From the NCBI RefSeq assembly GCF_003545885.1, contig NZ_QHCT01000001.1, forward strand, positions 682,001-746,000: DNA of 64,000 bases, written 5' to 3'. Below, piece by piece: positions 1-10,844 of the stretch (positions are counted from its first letter, which is position 1; every line of letters starts with the position of its first letter). The translations under genes were made by a program, and so were the position numbers. The notes under the pieces were generated by a model. The model saw nothing but the letters and a program-made list of their open reading frames with translations, was not told the origin of the DNA and made no database searches. This DNA comes from Leptospira stimsonii (GTDB taxonomy: Bacteria > Spirochaetota > Leptospiria > Leptospirales > Leptospiraceae).

Positions 1-938
1 ACAAATTTAAAAGTCGCTTTGGAAAATGCGAGCGAGTTGACGAGCCACTGGAATTGTTTTTCACCTAGGATTTGTCTTGGTCCAATCACCTTGTTATTGT
101 TAGCTGTTCGAAAAGTTCGATCGTCGAGAAGGATGAATTGAGCGTCACCCCAGGTGAAAGAGCCGTAGATTCCTTCCTTAGCGAAATTTGGATTTCCCCA
201 GTGAAGTTTAAACATTTCTTCCGCTGTGTCTTTCATCCAAAAAGAAGAATCTCCGTCATTCGGTCCAAAATCGTGATCGTCCCAGATTGCATAATGATGA
301 ACGGCAGAAAACAACGGTTGTAACTCGGGGATTCCTCGTTGATGTTTGTAACGATGTAAGAATCCGGTCTTCGAATCCCAATCCGTTTCTCTCAGATAGA
401 TATTATCGCCGAGCCAAAGCATAAAATCCGGGTTCTTGGAAAGAATGGAATCATAGATAAAGTAATCTCCGCCATATGGTTTTCCGGGGACATCGTATTC
501 GGTTTCATTTACATAGGCGCAACTACCTAACGCAAAAGTAAAGTTAGGCGGATTTTGTCCTGCGGCAAAAAAAGACTGAGCCTGAAATATCTGAGGATGT
601 TTTGCTTCGACTTTTTTTCCGTCAAGCAGGACGTTGTAGCGATATCGTTTTCCGGGTTTTACTTGGTTTGCGATCAACTTTGCGACAAAGCCGTTATTGG
701 ACCGGGTTTGGATTTCCTCGGAAAGAAATTTATTCTTTGGATTTTCAATTTCAAAATATTCGAGTGCAACCGATGCTTTTTTTTCGGTTTGAATCCAGAC
801 TAAAACTTCCTTAAGAGTGGAATAGCCTACGATTGGGCCGGATGCGATTCCGGATGAATCCGCTTCGAGCGACTGTTGTAAAAAAACAAAAGAGAAAAGA
901 AGAATAAGCGTTTGAGTCGAGGCGATTTTGAATTTCAT
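1..938 (-). CDS. PhoD-like metallophosphatase, exported (3' end outside the window)
   Basis: The frame is open from an ATG at 938 to the window edge (312 codons), so the C-terminus is missing. The first ~27 residues (basic start, then a hydrophobic run of L, I and F) look like a Sec signal peptide, so the enzyme probably acts in the periplasm or on the surface. Family metal-ligand motifs are in order: GSC at residues 138-140, LGDN at 176-179, WDDHDFG at 219-225 followed by ND, then LDDR near 271. PhoD/alkaline phosphatase D enzymes hydrolyse phosphate mono- or diesters using Fe/Ca. The substrate cannot be read from sequence. The spacer to the upstream esterase gene (1052-2089) is 113 nt, so it may have its own promoter. 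Confidence 0.85.
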   Translation of the reverse strand, partial: MKFKIASTQTLILLFSFVFLQQSLEADSSGIASGPIVGYSTLKEVLVWIQTEKKASVALEYFEIENPKNKFLSEEIQTRSNNGFVAKLIANQVKPGKRYRYNVLLDGKKVEAKHPQIFQAQSFFAAGQNPPNFTFALGSCAYVNETEYDVPGKPYGGDYFIYDSILSKNPDFMLWLGDNIYLRETDWDSKTGFLHRYKHQRGIPELQPLFSAVHHYAIWDDHDFGPNDGDSSFWMKDTAEEMFKLHWGNPNFAKEGIYGSFTWGDAQFILLDDRTFRTANNNKVIGPRQILGEKQFQWLVNSLAFSKATFKF

Positions 939-1051
939 AAAGAAAACTTCCCTTGAATCGAAACCCTTTCACGGCGTTCAAAAAAATTCAAGAGAAACTT
1001 TGATACAAAGTCGTTCGATCGAAACGGTTTTATCGGTTTGCTGAAAGAATC

Positions 1052-2089
1052 TTATCGTATCTTAAATCCTTCTTTGATAAAAAGAACGAGTTCATCCAAA
1101 GCCTTTTTTGCTTCCGGTATTACTCCTCCGAAATTGAAATATCCATGCACGAGACTTTCATACATACTAAAAGTAACGGGGACCTTGCTTTTTTTTAGAT
1201 CTTCGATCAATTCTAGAGCCTCATCTTGCAAGGGGTCAAAGCCGGCTAATTGAATAAAGGTTTTTGGAAAATCGGTTTTTTTCTTATAAAAAATCGGAGA
1301 CGCAAGAATTTCCTTCGCATCCAACGGATTTTTCAAATAATGAAAATTAAAATATTCCAATAATTGATTGGTAAGCGCGTAACCGCGACCGAATTCGTTC
1401 CGGCTGGCGCTCATCCTTAGAAGATCCAGGTATGGATAAATCAACAATTGGAAAAGTGGTGAAGTGATTTTTTTCTTTTTGGAAAAGAGCGATACGTTAG
1501 CCGCGAGATTACCTCCTGCGCTATCACCGGCTACGGCAATTTTTTTCGGATGAATTCCTAATTCTTTTGCGTTCTTAAGAATCCATTGATAAGCGACAAG
1601 GCTGTCGTCGACCGCAATCGGGAATTTATACTCTGGTCCGAGTCTGTAGTCAACGGAAAGGATCAAAGCTCCCGTTTTTTTTGAAAGATAACGCAATGGT
1701 CGATCGTGAGAATCCAAATCGCCTATGACGAATCCGCCCCCATGGAAGAACACGAGAGCAGGTTGCATTTCTAAGGTTTGTGTCGGCCTATAAAGTCTGA
1801 TTCCGATTCTTCCTTGCGAAACCGGAATCGTGAAATTCTCGATTCCGAAAAGATCTTCCGGTTCGAGATCAAACAAAAGCATGGAATTCTGATAAAATTT
1901 CCTCGCTTCTTTAGGAGTGAGAGATTCAACTCTCGGCTTTGTTTTCGCTAGATACAAGGACATTTGAAGTCTTGCATCCAAAACACGTCCTCGTTTTCGT
2001 ATTTCACCACCGGAAATTTTTCTAAGAATTCCTTCCGGTAGTTTCAGTATCCATCGAAGAAGAAGTCGCTCAAACTTTTGCAAGAGCAC
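1052..2089 (-). CDS. alpha/beta hydrolase, hormone-sensitive-lipase (HSL) family esterase
   Basis: This 345-residue protein has the HSL-family oxyanion motif HGGG (116-119) and the nucleophile elbow GDSAGG (188-193, Ser190). Asp285 (FDPLQDE) and His315 (VHGY) complete a plausible catalytic triad. No signal peptide is visible; the N-terminus is basic and amphipathic. Such enzymes hydrolyse short- to medium-chain esters or lactones. Its start overlaps the end of the upstream flavin monooxygenase gene by 20 nt, so the two are probably translated from one message. Oxygenase followed by esterase is a common order in pathways where the oxygenase makes an ester or lactone. The family call is firm; the substrate is unknown. 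Confidence 0.88.
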   Translation of the reverse strand: MLLQKFERLLLRWILKLPEGILRKISGGEIRKRGRVLDARLQMSLYLAKTKPRVESLTPKEARKFYQNSMLLFDLEPEDLFGIENFTIPVSQGRIGIRLYRPTQTLEMQPALVFFHGGGFVIGDLDSHDRPLRYLSKKTGALILSVDYRLGPEYKFPIAVDDSLVAYQWILKNAKELGIHPKKIAVAGDSAGGNLAANVSLFSKKKKITSPLFQLLIYPYLDLLRMSASRNEFGRGYALTNQLLEYFNFHYLKNPLDAKEILASPIFYKKKTDFPKTFIQLAGFDPLQDEALELIEDLKKSKVPVTFSMYESLVHGYFNFGGVIPEAKKALDELVLFIKEGFKIR

Positions 2090-3509
2090 GAGTTTTCTTT
2101 TTCACTCCGTGTTTGTTAGATCCGACTCCGTTTTTTGAAACTTGTTTTTGCTCGGCGATCGCTTCCACGTTCGTTCTATTTCCGTTCTTCTTAGCTCTTT
2201 GTATTCCCTTTTTAAGCTCGCTTTTCATATCGTACAAAAAGTCCTCAAAGTCGACCTGCATCGTATGTCTTGTAGATGCCACATAACGTTTCTTCATTTG
2301 AGATTCGTATTTTTCGATGGTCTGATTCATTTCCTCAACAGTCGGAAGTTGATAATTGCCAGTGAGGTATTCGGAAATCCACTTACCTTGAAATTCCGCC
2401 AAAGGCATAATTGCTCCTAAAGGTTGATACAAGCCGACGAAGAAAAGATTCTTAAACTCAGGTTTGACCATTCTATGAAAAAGAGGTAAATGATTGTCTT
2501 TTGCGGAAATTAGATTCTCGTCAAAGAATGGAAACTTAACGTTGTAGCCTGTGCAATAGATAACGGCGTCAACTTCTTCTTCGGAACCGTCCACAAACCG
2601 AACCTTATTACCGTTATACGATTCTATGTTCGGTTTTGGAGTTACGTCTCCCCGTCCTAAGCGTACAAGAATATCCTGCGAAATCGTAGGATGTGCCGCC
2701 CCAGGTTTATGATCCGGCTTTTGTAAACCGAAGTCTTCCACCTTTCCAACTCCAAAACGTAGAACCAATCCCATTATAAAACTCTTAAGCCAGAATGGAG
2801 TGTGAACCGGAATGATCTCAGTCGATTTATCTAGCGGTTTCCCGAAAAGATAATTCGGAATGATATAAGCACCTCTCCTCGCGGCGAGAAAAACTTTAGA
2901 CGCTACACCCGGTCTACAAAGTTCGACGGTGATATCCATCGCGCTATTACCCATTCCTAAAACCACAACTCGTTTACCGGTGAGTTTAATCGGGTTATCA
3001 GGGTCGACATATGAATGAGAATGGATGATCTTTCCCGTAAACTTTCCGGGAAAAGGAGGATCTGGCCATCTCTGTGACCAGTGATGTCCGTTAGAAACTA
3101 CTAACGCATCATAAAATTTTTGTTTTCCATCTCCGGTCGTGATCAGCCAGGTTCCATCGTCTTGATGGTCGGCGTGTACTACTGGGTTTTTAAAATGAAT
3201 GTTTTTCCGAAGTCCGAAATGATTAACATAATCGATAAAGTATTCTAAAATTCTTTGGTGTCCGGGATAATCGGCGTAACTCTTGGGCATCGGATAATCT
3301 CTGTATTCCATCCTATCTCTGTGAGTATTGATATGCAGAGACTTATAGATATTACTCATCTTATTATCGTTGTTGAATCTCCAGTTTCCGCCGACTTCGC
3401 TTCCCGCCTCATAACAGTCAAAAGGAATCCCTTTATCTTTGAGAGCTTTGCAAACCGTGATTCCACTGGAACCAGCTCCTATGACACAAACACGAGGCAT
3501 TGAAGACAT
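2070..3509 (-). CDS. flavin-containing monooxygenase (class B, FMO type)
   Basis: A 479-residue NAD(P)H-dependent FAD monooxygenase. The FAD site GAGSSG is at 11-16. The FMO fingerprint F-x-G-x3-H-x3-Y is at 157-167 (F157, G159, H163, Y167). A second nucleotide site, GMGNSA, follows in the NADPH domain, and CTGY is present near residue 320. Tyr as the last fingerprint residue fits N/S-oxidising FMOs better than classical type I Baeyer-Villiger enzymes, though FMO-like proteins can do both reactions. The last ~40 residues are an unusual Lys/Asn/Gly-rich tail that the family lacks. It is coupled to the downstream esterase and is divergent from the GMC oxidoreductase across a 118-nt AT-rich spacer that must hold both promoters. 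Confidence 0.88.
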   Translation of the reverse strand: MSSMPRVCVIGAGSSGITVCKALKDKGIPFDCYEAGSEVGGNWRFNNDNKMSNIYKSLHINTHRDRMEYRDYPMPKSYADYPGHQRILEYFIDYVNHFGLRKNIHFKNPVVHADHQDDGTWLITTGDGKQKFYDALVVSNGHHWSQRWPDPPFPGKFTGKIIHSHSYVDPDNPIKLTGKRVVVLGMGNSAMDITVELCRPGVASKVFLAARRGAYIIPNYLFGKPLDKSTEIIPVHTPFWLKSFIMGLVLRFGVGKVEDFGLQKPDHKPGAAHPTISQDILVRLGRGDVTPKPNIESYNGNKVRFVDGSEEEVDAVIYCTGYNVKFPFFDENLISAKDNHLPLFHRMVKPEFKNLFFVGLYQPLGAIMPLAEFQGKWISEYLTGNYQLPTVEEMNQTIEKYESQMKKRYVASTRHTMQVDFEDFLYDMKSELKKGIQRAKKNGNRTNVEAIAEQKQVSKNGVGSNKHGVKKKTRALAKV

Positions 3510-3627
3510 ATTCTTCTCCTATTTATTTAATCAGTACGTTAGGAATTATGATACGGCTCTAAAATATGAGACAGTCAATTAAAAAAAGTTTTGAATTTAT
3601 AAATCATCCGATTATTAATGAATACTT

Positions 3628-5406
3628 ATGGAACAAAAAAAGAGAACAAATGTTCACTATGATTACGACTACGTCATAGTAGGTAGCGGTTTCGGTGGAA
3701 GTGTGTCGGCTATGCGGTTGAGTCAAAAAGGATATTCCGTGGCGGTTTTAGAATCCGGTAAACGATGGAGATCGGAAGATTTTCCAAAATCGAATTGGTC
3801 GCTTAACAAATATCTTTGGATGCCGAGAATCGGCTTTTACGGAATTCAAAGATTAAATCTTTTGAAGGATTTTTTTCTCGTGAGCGGCGCCGGGGTCGGC
3901 GGCGGTAGTCTTGTATATGCGAATACTCTTTATGTTCCGGGGGAAAAAGTTCTGAATTCTCCCACCTTTAAAAAGTTAGGCGGTAAGGATAGAATTCTTC
4001 CGTTTTATTCGATCGCATCGAGGATGCTCGGTGTTACGCAAAACCCTCAATTATACGAATCGGATTATATTCTTAAAGAAATCGCTGAAGAGATGGGAAG
4101 AGGGGAAACCTTTCGGCCCACGCCGGTCGGAGTTTATTTCGGAGAAAAGCCCGGCAAACTTTCAAAGGATCCTTACTTCTTAGGTGAAGGACCCGATCGA
4201 GTCTCTTGCAATCACTGCGGCGGCTGTATGGTCGGTTGCAGATTCAATTCCAAGAACACGTTGGACAAAAATTATCTTTTTTTCGCGGAGAAGATGGGAA
4301 CGAAAATTTTTCCGGAGACAAAAGTTGTTTCGTTGATTCCAATCAATGAACACGGAGAAGCTGATGCTTCAGCGACCGGTGAATTCGGTTATCAAATTCA
4401 AACGCAATCCACGACCGGATTTTTCGGATTTCCGAAAAGAACATTCTATGCAAAAAATATAATTCTTTCCGCCGCCGTGATGGGAACGGTAGGACTTTTG
4501 TTGAAAATGAAGCAAAAAGGAAAGATGACAAGGCTTTCGCCTGCTCTTGGTGATTGTGTTCGCACAAACAGTGAAACGGTTTTAGCCATTACAAATTTTA
4601 CGAAAGAAGTAGATTACTCTCGCGGTGTTGCGATTACTTCTTCGATTCATCCCGATGATCATACGCATATGGAACCGGTACGTTATCCGAAAGGCTCCGA
4701 CTTCTTCGGGACAATCGCTTCCGTGCTCACGGATGGTGGAGGTAAATTTCCAAGACCTCTCAAATACTTTTTTACTTTGTTAACCAATCCGGTTTATTTT
4801 TTCAAAGCCTCTTGGCCGTTTGGATTTGCACAAAAGTCCTTGATTCTTCTTGTGATGCAAACCTTGGATAATAAGATCCGTCTAGTTCGAACCAGGAGAT
4901 TTTCTTGGCCCTTTGAAAAGAGTATGAGTTCCACTCTCACGGAAGGGGAAAAAACTCCGGCGTACATTCCCATTGCGAACGAAACGGCAAGAAGAATCGC
5001 ACAAAAAACCGGTGGAGTTCCGAGAAGTTCGATTAACGACGTTTTGTTAAACGCACCGATTACTGGACATATTATGGGAGGTTGTATCATGGGAGATTCT
5101 CCAAAGGAAGGAGTGATCGACTATGAAAATCGTGTCTTCGGTTATCAAAACCTGAGGGTTTGTGACAGCTCGATGATCACGGTAAACCTGGGTGTAAATC
5201 CTAGTCTTTCCATTACGGCATTGACCGAAAGAGCCATGTCTTTGATTCCACCAAAGCACGGATTCAAATCCGTGGAGTTTCACTTTGAAAAAAAATTCGG
5301 AATTACTTCTTTGTTAAACGCAGGAACGACGACGAAAAAATCTCAGTCTGTAAAGAATCAGAAATCAAAACCTTCTACGGCAAAGAAAGCCAAGGCTCGA
5401 AAGTAA
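3628..5406 (+). CDS. GMC-family oxidoreductase, cholesterol-oxidase-like, with CxxCxxCxxxC motif
   Basis: A 592-residue FAD enzyme. The ADP-binding motif GSGFGG is near residue 19. A second glycine-rich block (GAGVGGGS) and the C-terminal GMC region with D-x-S-x-I and NP-x-LSITAL follow. This matches bacterial cholesterol oxidase/ChoD-like proteins, which oxidise sterol or other secondary alcohols. Cysteines 194, 197, 200 and 204 form a CxxCxxCxxxC array like a ferredoxin cluster site. There is no signal peptide. The last ~26 residues are a Lys/Ser/Ala-rich basic tail, similar in character to the tail of the divergent FMO. Context with FMO, esterase and aldehyde dehydrogenase suggests catabolism of a lipid or cyclic alcohol. 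The sterol substrate is inference. Confidence 0.85.
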   Translation: MEQKKRTNVHYDYDYVIVGSGFGGSVSAMRLSQKGYSVAVLESGKRWRSEDFPKSNWSLNKYLWMPRIGFYGIQRLNLLKDFFLVSGAGVGGGSLVYANTLYVPGEKVLNSPTFKKLGGKDRILPFYSIASRMLGVTQNPQLYESDYILKEIAEEMGRGETFRPTPVGVYFGEKPGKLSKDPYFLGEGPDRVSCNHCGGCMVGCRFNSKNTLDKNYLFFAEKMGTKIFPETKVVSLIPINEHGEADASATGEFGYQIQTQSTTGFFGFPKRTFYAKNIILSAAVMGTVGLLLKMKQKGKMTRLSPALGDCVRTNSETVLAITNFTKEVDYSRGVAITSSIHPDDHTHMEPVRYPKGSDFFGTIASVLTDGGGKFPRPLKYFFTLLTNPVYFFKASWPFGFAQKSLILLVMQTLDNKIRLVRTRRFSWPFEKSMSSTLTEGEKTPAYIPIANETARRIAQKTGGVPRSSINDVLLNAPITGHIMGGCIMGDSPKEGVIDYENRVFGYQNLRVCDSSMITVNLGVNPSLSITALTERAMSLIPPKHGFKSVEFHFEKKFGITSLLNAGTTTKKSQSVKNQKSKPSTAKKAKARK

Positions 5407-5563
5407 TCACCGATCTCCGATTTAGATTTCAAAAGCAATTTTCATTTTGAAAAGGAATTCGTTCGGATTTTCTGATTTTTGTCTCGAATAAAAGTAAACT
5501 TTGGAAAGAGATTCTTCTTTCCTTTCTTTCTTTTGAGAGCATAAAGGAAATCGAGGTTTTCCA

Positions 5564-7024
5564 TTGAGCTTAGAACTTCTTCAAAGAAAAGATTTATTCA
5601 GACAGGACGCATTTTGGGGTGGCGCTTGGAAGATCGGGAACCCCGATCTGAAAATCGAAGTCCTCAATCCGGCTACGTTAGGAATCTTAGGAAGGGTTCC
5701 TTCCTTAGGCCAAAAAGAAACACTGGAGGCGATTCAAACTTCAGTTCACTCCTTTCGAGACTGGTCGGCTCGCCCTGCAAAAGAACGATCGATTCTGATT
5801 CGCACTTGGTCCGATCTAATGAAAAAAAATCGGGAAGACTTAGCGATTCTTATGACCTTGGAACAAGGAAAACCTTTGAATGAGTCGCGAGCAGAGATCG
5901 ACTACGCGGCCTCGTTTTTGGAATGGTTTTCGGAGGAAGGAAAAAGAGTCTATGGAGATCTCATTCCGAGTCATAGAAGGGATACGAGAATCGAAGTAAT
6001 CAAAGAGGCGGTCGGTGTTTGTGGAATTTTAACTCCGTGGAATTTTCCTTCTTCGATGATCACCCGAAAAGCCGGCGCCGCGTTAGCGGCGGGTTGCACC
6101 GTCATCAGTAAACCTTCCGAGCTCACGCCATTCTCCGCACTCGCGTTAGCCGTTCTTGCACAAGAAGCCGGAATTCCGGACGGAGTATTTCAGGTTCTAA
6201 CCGGTTATCCGGAAGAAATCGCAAATACACTGATCGATTCTTCCGATGTCAGAAAGATCAGTTTTACGGGTTCGACCAGGGTCGGTAAGCTGATTATGGA
6301 AAGAAGCGCAAATACTTTGAAAAGACTTTCCCTCGAACTCGGAGGAAACGCACCGTTTCTGGTTTTTGACGACGCCGATGTGGAGGAGGCGGTAAAAGGC
6401 GCGATTCTTTCTAAATTTCGAAATGCGGGACAAACCTGCGTTTGTGCGAATCGGTTTTTGGTTCAGAAAGGTATTTATCAAGATTTTATAAGTTTATTTT
6501 TAGAATCGGTGTTAAAATTAAAAGTCGGGAACGGTTTAGAAAAGGACACAACGATCGGTCCGTTGATAAGCGAAATGGCTGTTCAAAAGGTGGAAAGTCA
6601 TATTCAAGATGCAATCGACAGGGGAGGCAAACTTCAATTAGGTGGAAACCGTTTGGAATCTGGGAAATTATTTTTTTCCCCGACCGTAATTTCGGAGATT
6701 TCAGAAGATTCACTTTCCATGCGGGAAGAAGTTTTTGGTCCGGTGGCTCCGATTTATCGATTCGAAACGATGGAAGAAGGGATTGGAATCGCAAATTCTA
6801 CACCTTCCGGATTAGCGTCTTATGCGTTTACCAAAGATTATCGTAAAATGCAATTTATTGCCGAGAATTTACAAGCCGGAATGGTGGGAATCAACGAAGG
6901 ATTGATATCGACGGAGCAAGTTCCATTTGGTGGGTTGAAAGAATCCGGATTCGGAAGAGAAGGATCTAAGTACGGGATTCAGGAATATCTTAACGTCAAA
7001 TATGTCTGCATTGGTGGTTTTTAA
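5564..7024 (+). CDS. NAD(P)-dependent aldehyde dehydrogenase, succinate-semialdehyde dehydrogenase type
   Basis: A 486-residue aldehyde dehydrogenase. PWN (N160), SKPSE (K183), ELGGN (general base E258) and GQTCVC (catalytic C292) are all present. The closing segment with [14 protein letters not shown] is typical of the GabD group. It oxidises an aldehyde to the acid; succinate semialdehyde is the usual substrate of this subfamily, but specificity cannot be fixed here. The start is TTG at 5564, chosen because a GAGG lies about 8 nt upstream and the homologous N-terminus begins there. The 157-nt gap after the GMC oxidoreductase leaves it open whether they share a transcript. Confidence 0.88.
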   Translation: MSLELLQRKDLFRQDAFWGGAWKIGNPDLKIEVLNPATLGILGRVPSLGQKETLEAIQTSVHSFRDWSARPAKERSILIRTWSDLMKKNREDLAILMTLEQGKPLNESRAEIDYAASFLEWFSEEGKRVYGDLIPSHRRDTRIEVIKEAVGVCGILTPWNFPSSMITRKAGAALAAGCTVISKPSELTPFSALALAVLAQEAGIPDGVFQVLTGYPEEIANTLIDSSDVRKISFTGSTRVGKLIMERSANTLKRLSLELGGNAPFLVFDDADVEEAVKGAILSKFRNAGQTCVCANRFLVQKGIYQDFISLFLESVLKLKVGNGLEKDTTIGPLISEMAVQKVESHIQDAIDRGGKLQLGGNRLESGKLFFSPTVISEISEDSLSMREEVFGPVAPIYRFETMEEGIGIANSTPSGLASYAFTKDYRKMQFIAENLQAGMVGINEGLISTEQVPFGGLKESGFGREGSKYGIQEYLNVKYVCIGGF

Positions 7025-7207
7025 GTAGCAAACAATCGCAGTTAGTTTACTTTGTTTCGCTTTGCACAAGGCAACACATTCGACTGTCAGAACACCTTTT
7101 GGTTTATTCCGTAAATCGTTGGATTGCTTCGCGTAAATTATAACAGGCGATACAAACGCCCGAAGTTCCTTTTTGCTTGACGATATGTATTTTAAGAAGT
7201 TAGTAGA

Positions 7208-10200
7208 GTGCCTGCCATGGATCTTATCTATTTAAATTATTTCTCACTGGCTTCCTTGATCGGAGTCCTCTTTATCGGGTTTACCGTATTCTTTTTCTTT
7301 TCGATTCAAGAAAAAGCCTCCGGCACGCTTTATCTTTGTATCGGACTCTTTAGTCTTGGGATCTTTCACCTCGGCTATATGGTCGGATTTCCGTTCTATG
7401 GACCCTGGTCCGTCTTTCACAGGTGGATCGTCATTCCGTCTCCGTTCTTAGGTTTTCTTTTCCTGATTATGTTTTTCCTTCATTATCCGGAGCCGGTTTC
7501 GAAAAAAATAGTAAGGTCGATTTTTTTCAGCGCACTCGTCGGAGTTATCGTTATTTGCACATGGTACTTCTACGAATCCTTAGCCGCAAAAAGAGTCTTT
7601 TATTTTTCAGGACATTACTGGGACTTCCAGATCAATCTCTTCTATAAAATTTATTCGGTCATGATCCTTCTCTATACGGCTATTTTTATGGGAATCGGAG
7701 CCTGGAGGATGTTCAAGCTCAAAGGGAAGGAAAGAATCATCACTTCCATTATTTTGATTCCTCTATCGTTAATCACGCTTATCCCGGGAATATTAAATGC
7801 GATGAGTCGGGATGGGGCGGTTTCGAGAGAGTTATATCAGACGGTTTTGGATATAGCACTAGTGATCGGATTGTTCGTGATTCTTGTCGGCTATATAAAT
7901 TACACGAGTGAGAAAACCTCGATTCTTTCCAGAATCAGCGGAATTACACTCGCGACTTTTTTTCTCGTTTTGCAGATCGTGAGTTTGTTTATCTTCAACG
8001 AATATGAAAATTCTTATGATCTGATCAAAAGAAAGGAAGTCAGATTATCGGTTTCCGGCTTGGACGTTTCCCGCGACGCGGAATACGTTTTCGAATACGA
8101 TCCGGAATCGGATTCGGCTCGTCGTTATACCTCTCACAGCTCGCTTGAGCCGAATGAAACGGCATTACGGGAATTCCGATTTTTTAAAATTTCCCATACC
8201 TTGTTCGAACTTCCTCAGCTTTCCAATAAGGAATTCAGGGAAAAAGTCGAATCCGTTCTAAAAAATTCTCCGCCAGGCTTTGACGCATATCGAGCCGGAG
8301 TGAGAGAATATTTTTCTTCCAAAAAGGAAGACCAACTCTCCGGAAAGGACGTTGAATTCTTCTTTGATACTTTGGAAAAGAAGTTAGTCGTCCTTAGGAA
8401 TAAATACTTTCATTTACCTCCGAAGGAAAAAAACGATCCGACCGCATTGGAAAAACTATTTCATTCGGATCAACCTGGAATTTCCGCTTATCTTAAAGAA
8501 TTAAAAAAGAATGCGCTGGCCGCGAATGTTTCCGATCCGGTTATAAGGGAAAAAACATTTCTCAACCTTCTCACCCAAGTTCGGAAGCAGGATGAAAGAA
8601 CCTATAAAGGCGAAAGAATCTACGAACTCGGCGGGCCGATTCCAAAACACTATATCGCTTACTTTTACGTTTCTCCTTCGAACGGTAAGATTTACGACGT
8701 AGGCTTCCGTTACGAATCGTTAAGGGAATACTTGCATCCAACGGGGCAAATCCTTTATATTTCAGCGCTTTGTATCCTTCTTCTCGTACTTCTTGGATTT
8801 AGATTTTTCTTTCAGGGCGCTCTCCTCAATCCTTTGGAAGAAGTCGTGATCGGTTTAAGAGAAGCAAATTCCGGTAACTTGGATTACAGACTTCAAGTCA
8901 AAGTCGAAGACGAGATTGGATTCATTGCACGTTCGTTTAACAGAATGGCGCGTTCCATTCAAGCCGCGAGAAAACGATTGCAACAATACGCTGAAGAATT
9001 GGAAGAGAAGGTTCAAGAGAGAACAAAAGAACTTCAGCAAACGTTAGAAGAAGTCCAAGAATTGAAACAACAACAAGACGGAGATTATTTTTTAACCTCC
9101 CTCTTGATCAAACCTCTCGGATCCAATAAGGCGCGTCAGGAAAACGTGAAAGTAGATTTTCTAATCGAACAGAAAAAGAAATTCTCTTTCCGAAGATTCA
9201 ACGATGAAATCGGAGGTGATATCAATATTTCTAATTATATCGATCTCCAAGACCGTTATTATACCGTATTCTTAAACGCGGACGCAATGGGAAAATCGAT
9301 GCAGGGGGCGGGTGGAGCGCTGGTCCTCGGCGCCGTTTTCGAATCCATAATCGAAAGGACAAGAATGGCGACGACGATGAAGGAACAATCCCCGGAACGT
9401 TGGTTAAAAAACGCATTCTTAGAATTGCATAAAGTGTTTGAAAGTTTCGACGGTTCGATGCTCGTCTCTCTCGTGTTAGGTGTTGTCGACGACGAAGCCG
9501 GGTTGATGTATTTTATAAACGCGGAACATCCGTGGACCGTTTTATACAGGGACGGAATCGCAAGTTTTATCGAAGACGATCTGATGTTTCGTAAACTGGG
9601 AACCACCGGGATGGAAGGAACCGTTTTTATTAAGACGTTTCAGATGGAGCCGGGCGACGTTATCATTGCGGGATCCGATGGACGGGACGATATCTTGCTC
9701 GGAATGGATCGCGAAGGTGGAAGAATCATCAACGACGATGAAAAGGAATTTTTGAGAAAAGTCGAAGAAGCGCGCGGGGAATTACAAGGAATCTATGAAG
9801 GAATTCACAATCACGGAGCGCTTACCGACGACCTTTCTTTGGTCCGGGTTTCGTTTAAGGAGAATTTGAGCGAGTCGAAAATCGCACAAGCTCACGAAAG
9901 AGATCAGATTCGTGAACTTCTAAAAAAAGCGAAAGAAGGAGCGAACAATAAGGAAATCGAAGAAGCAATTTCTTTTCTGGAACAGGCGGAAACGTTAAAC
10001 AATCAGATTCCCGAAGTCAAAAAATTGTTCGTTAGTCTTTTCCTCAAAAAGAAAGATTATAGAAACGCGGCGCTTTATGCGGAAGATTATTTGAATCTAA
10101 AACCCGTAGACAAAGAAATTCTTTATATAGCCTCGACAGCGGCGAGAAAGTCGGGAAGTTTTCAAAAGGCTCTCGATTTCGGGGAAAGGTTGAAGCTGAG

Positions 10201-10384
10201 AGAGCCGACTCATATTAAGAATTTGGTCAATCTCGCTCAAATTTATATCGCTCTGAAAAACTACAAACGCGCTATGGAGATGGTCGACATCGCCTTGACG
10301 GTAGACCCGCACCACGAAGTGATCTTAAAGATTCAGGAAATTCTGAGAAAGTATTCTCACAATCTTGCAGAGAGCGAAACTTGA
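7208..10384 (+). CDS. membrane-bound SpoIIE/PP2C-family serine phosphatase with HAMP and TPR domains
   Basis: A 1058-residue signalling protein. Residues 1-~260 hold about seven to eight membrane helices (7TM sensor type). A soluble sensor region (~270-515) follows, then one more helix (~520-545), a HAMP linker (~548-600) and a coiled coil. The SpoIIE/PP2C domain spans ~640-880, with DAMGKS, GSDGRDD and a final TDDLS as metal-binding motifs. The C-terminus (~900-1050) is made of TPR repeats. Such proteins dephosphorylate anti-sigma-factor antagonists or similar partners in response to a membrane signal. No partner-switching genes lie next door. The start may be GTG 7208 or ATG 7217; the GAAG upstream is better placed for GTG. 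Confidence 0.85.
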   Translation: MPAMDLIYLNYFSLASLIGVLFIGFTVFFFFSIQEKASGTLYLCIGLFSLGIFHLGYMVGFPFYGPWSVFHRWIVIPSPFLGFLFLIMFFLHYPEPVSKKIVRSIFFSALVGVIVICTWYFYESLAAKRVFYFSGHYWDFQINLFYKIYSVMILLYTAIFMGIGAWRMFKLKGKERIITSIILIPLSLITLIPGILNAMSRDGAVSRELYQTVLDIALVIGLFVILVGYINYTSEKTSILSRISGITLATFFLVLQIVSLFIFNEYENSYDLIKRKEVRLSVSGLDVSRDAEYVFEYDPESDSARRYTSHSSLEPNETALREFRFFKISHTLFELPQLSNKEFREKVESVLKNSPPGFDAYRAGVREYFSSKKEDQLSGKDVEFFFDTLEKKLVVLRNKYFHLPPKEKNDPTALEKLFHSDQPGISAYLKELKKNALAANVSDPVIREKTFLNLLTQVRKQDERTYKGERIYELGGPIPKHYIAYFYVSPSNGKIYDVGFRYESLREYLHPTGQILYISALCILLLVLLGFRFFFQGALLNPLEEVVIGLREANSGNLDYRLQVKVEDEIGFIARSFNRMARSIQAARKRLQQYAEELEEKVQERTKELQQTLEEVQELKQQQDGDYFLTSLLIKPLGSNKARQENVKVDFLIEQKKKFSFRRFNDEIGGDINISNYIDLQDRYYTVFLNADAMGKSMQGAGGALVLGAVFESIIERTRMATTMKEQSPERWLKNAFLELHKVFESFDGSMLVSLVLGVVDDEAGLMYFINAEHPWTVLYRDGIASFIEDDLMFRKLGTTGMEGTVFIKTFQMEPGDVIIAGSDGRDDILLGMDREGGRIINDDEKEFLRKVEEARGELQGIYEGIHNHGALTDDLSLVRVSFKENLSESKIAQAHERDQIRELLKKAKEGANNKEIEEAISFLEQAETLNNQIPEVKKLFVSLFLKKKDYRNAALYAEDYLNLKPVDKEILYIASTAARKSGSFQKALDFGERLKLREPTHIKNLVNLAQIYIALKNYKRAMEMVDIALTVDPHHEVILKIQEILRKYSHNLAESET

Positions 10385-10394
10385 GTTCGCTTCC

Positions 10395-10844
10395 TCATTG
10401 AGGATGAATCTTTACTTCGCTTTTGATCGAATTGGAAATAAAACAATTTCGATGTGCCTTTTCATGAAGCTCGATTAGGGCTTCTTGGTCCGGGATTTTT
10501 TCTCCTTCGAATGTCACCTTAGGGTAAAGGTCGATTTTAGTGACGACCATTTTCCCTTCCGAGTTCTTTTCGAGAATGGCGATCGCCTTATCCTCGTAAG
10601 CGGAAACTATATAACGACTTTTTGCGGCCACGGCAAGAAATGTCAAAAAATGACAACTGCAAACGGAGGAGGCCAAAAGTTCTTCCGGATTTGCGTATTC
10701 CGATTTACCGTACGTTTCCGTCGTAGAAGAGCCGTTCAGCGTTTGTCCGCCCGCATACTGGAGGATATGAGTCCGATCATAGGAGTCATATTTGAAATCT
10801 TCCGGTCCTTTTTTCCAATTTAAGCCAATTGTGTGTTCGGACAT
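10395..10844 (-). CDS. OsmC/Ohr-family peroxidase
   Basis: A 149-residue OsmC-like protein. The family reduces organic or fatty-acid hydroperoxides through two cysteines. Here C62 and C64 lie on the central helix after NPEELLASS, and C134 lies in HRNCFISNSI, close to the usual CpSH position. The length is normal. It is convergent with the phosphatase gene, ending 10 nt beyond its stop codon, so both share a very short 3' spacer. Whether it is OsmC, Ohr or the YhfA-type subgroup cannot be settled. The CxC instead of a single resolving Cys is slightly unusual. Confidence 0.85.
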   Translation of the reverse strand: MSEHTIGLNWKKGPEDFKYDSYDRTHILQYAGGQTLNGSSTTETYGKSEYANPEELLASSVCSCHFLTFLAVAAKSRYIVSAYEDKAIAILEKNSEGKMVVTKIDLYPKVTFEGEKIPDQEALIELHEKAHRNCFISNSIKSEVKIHPQ

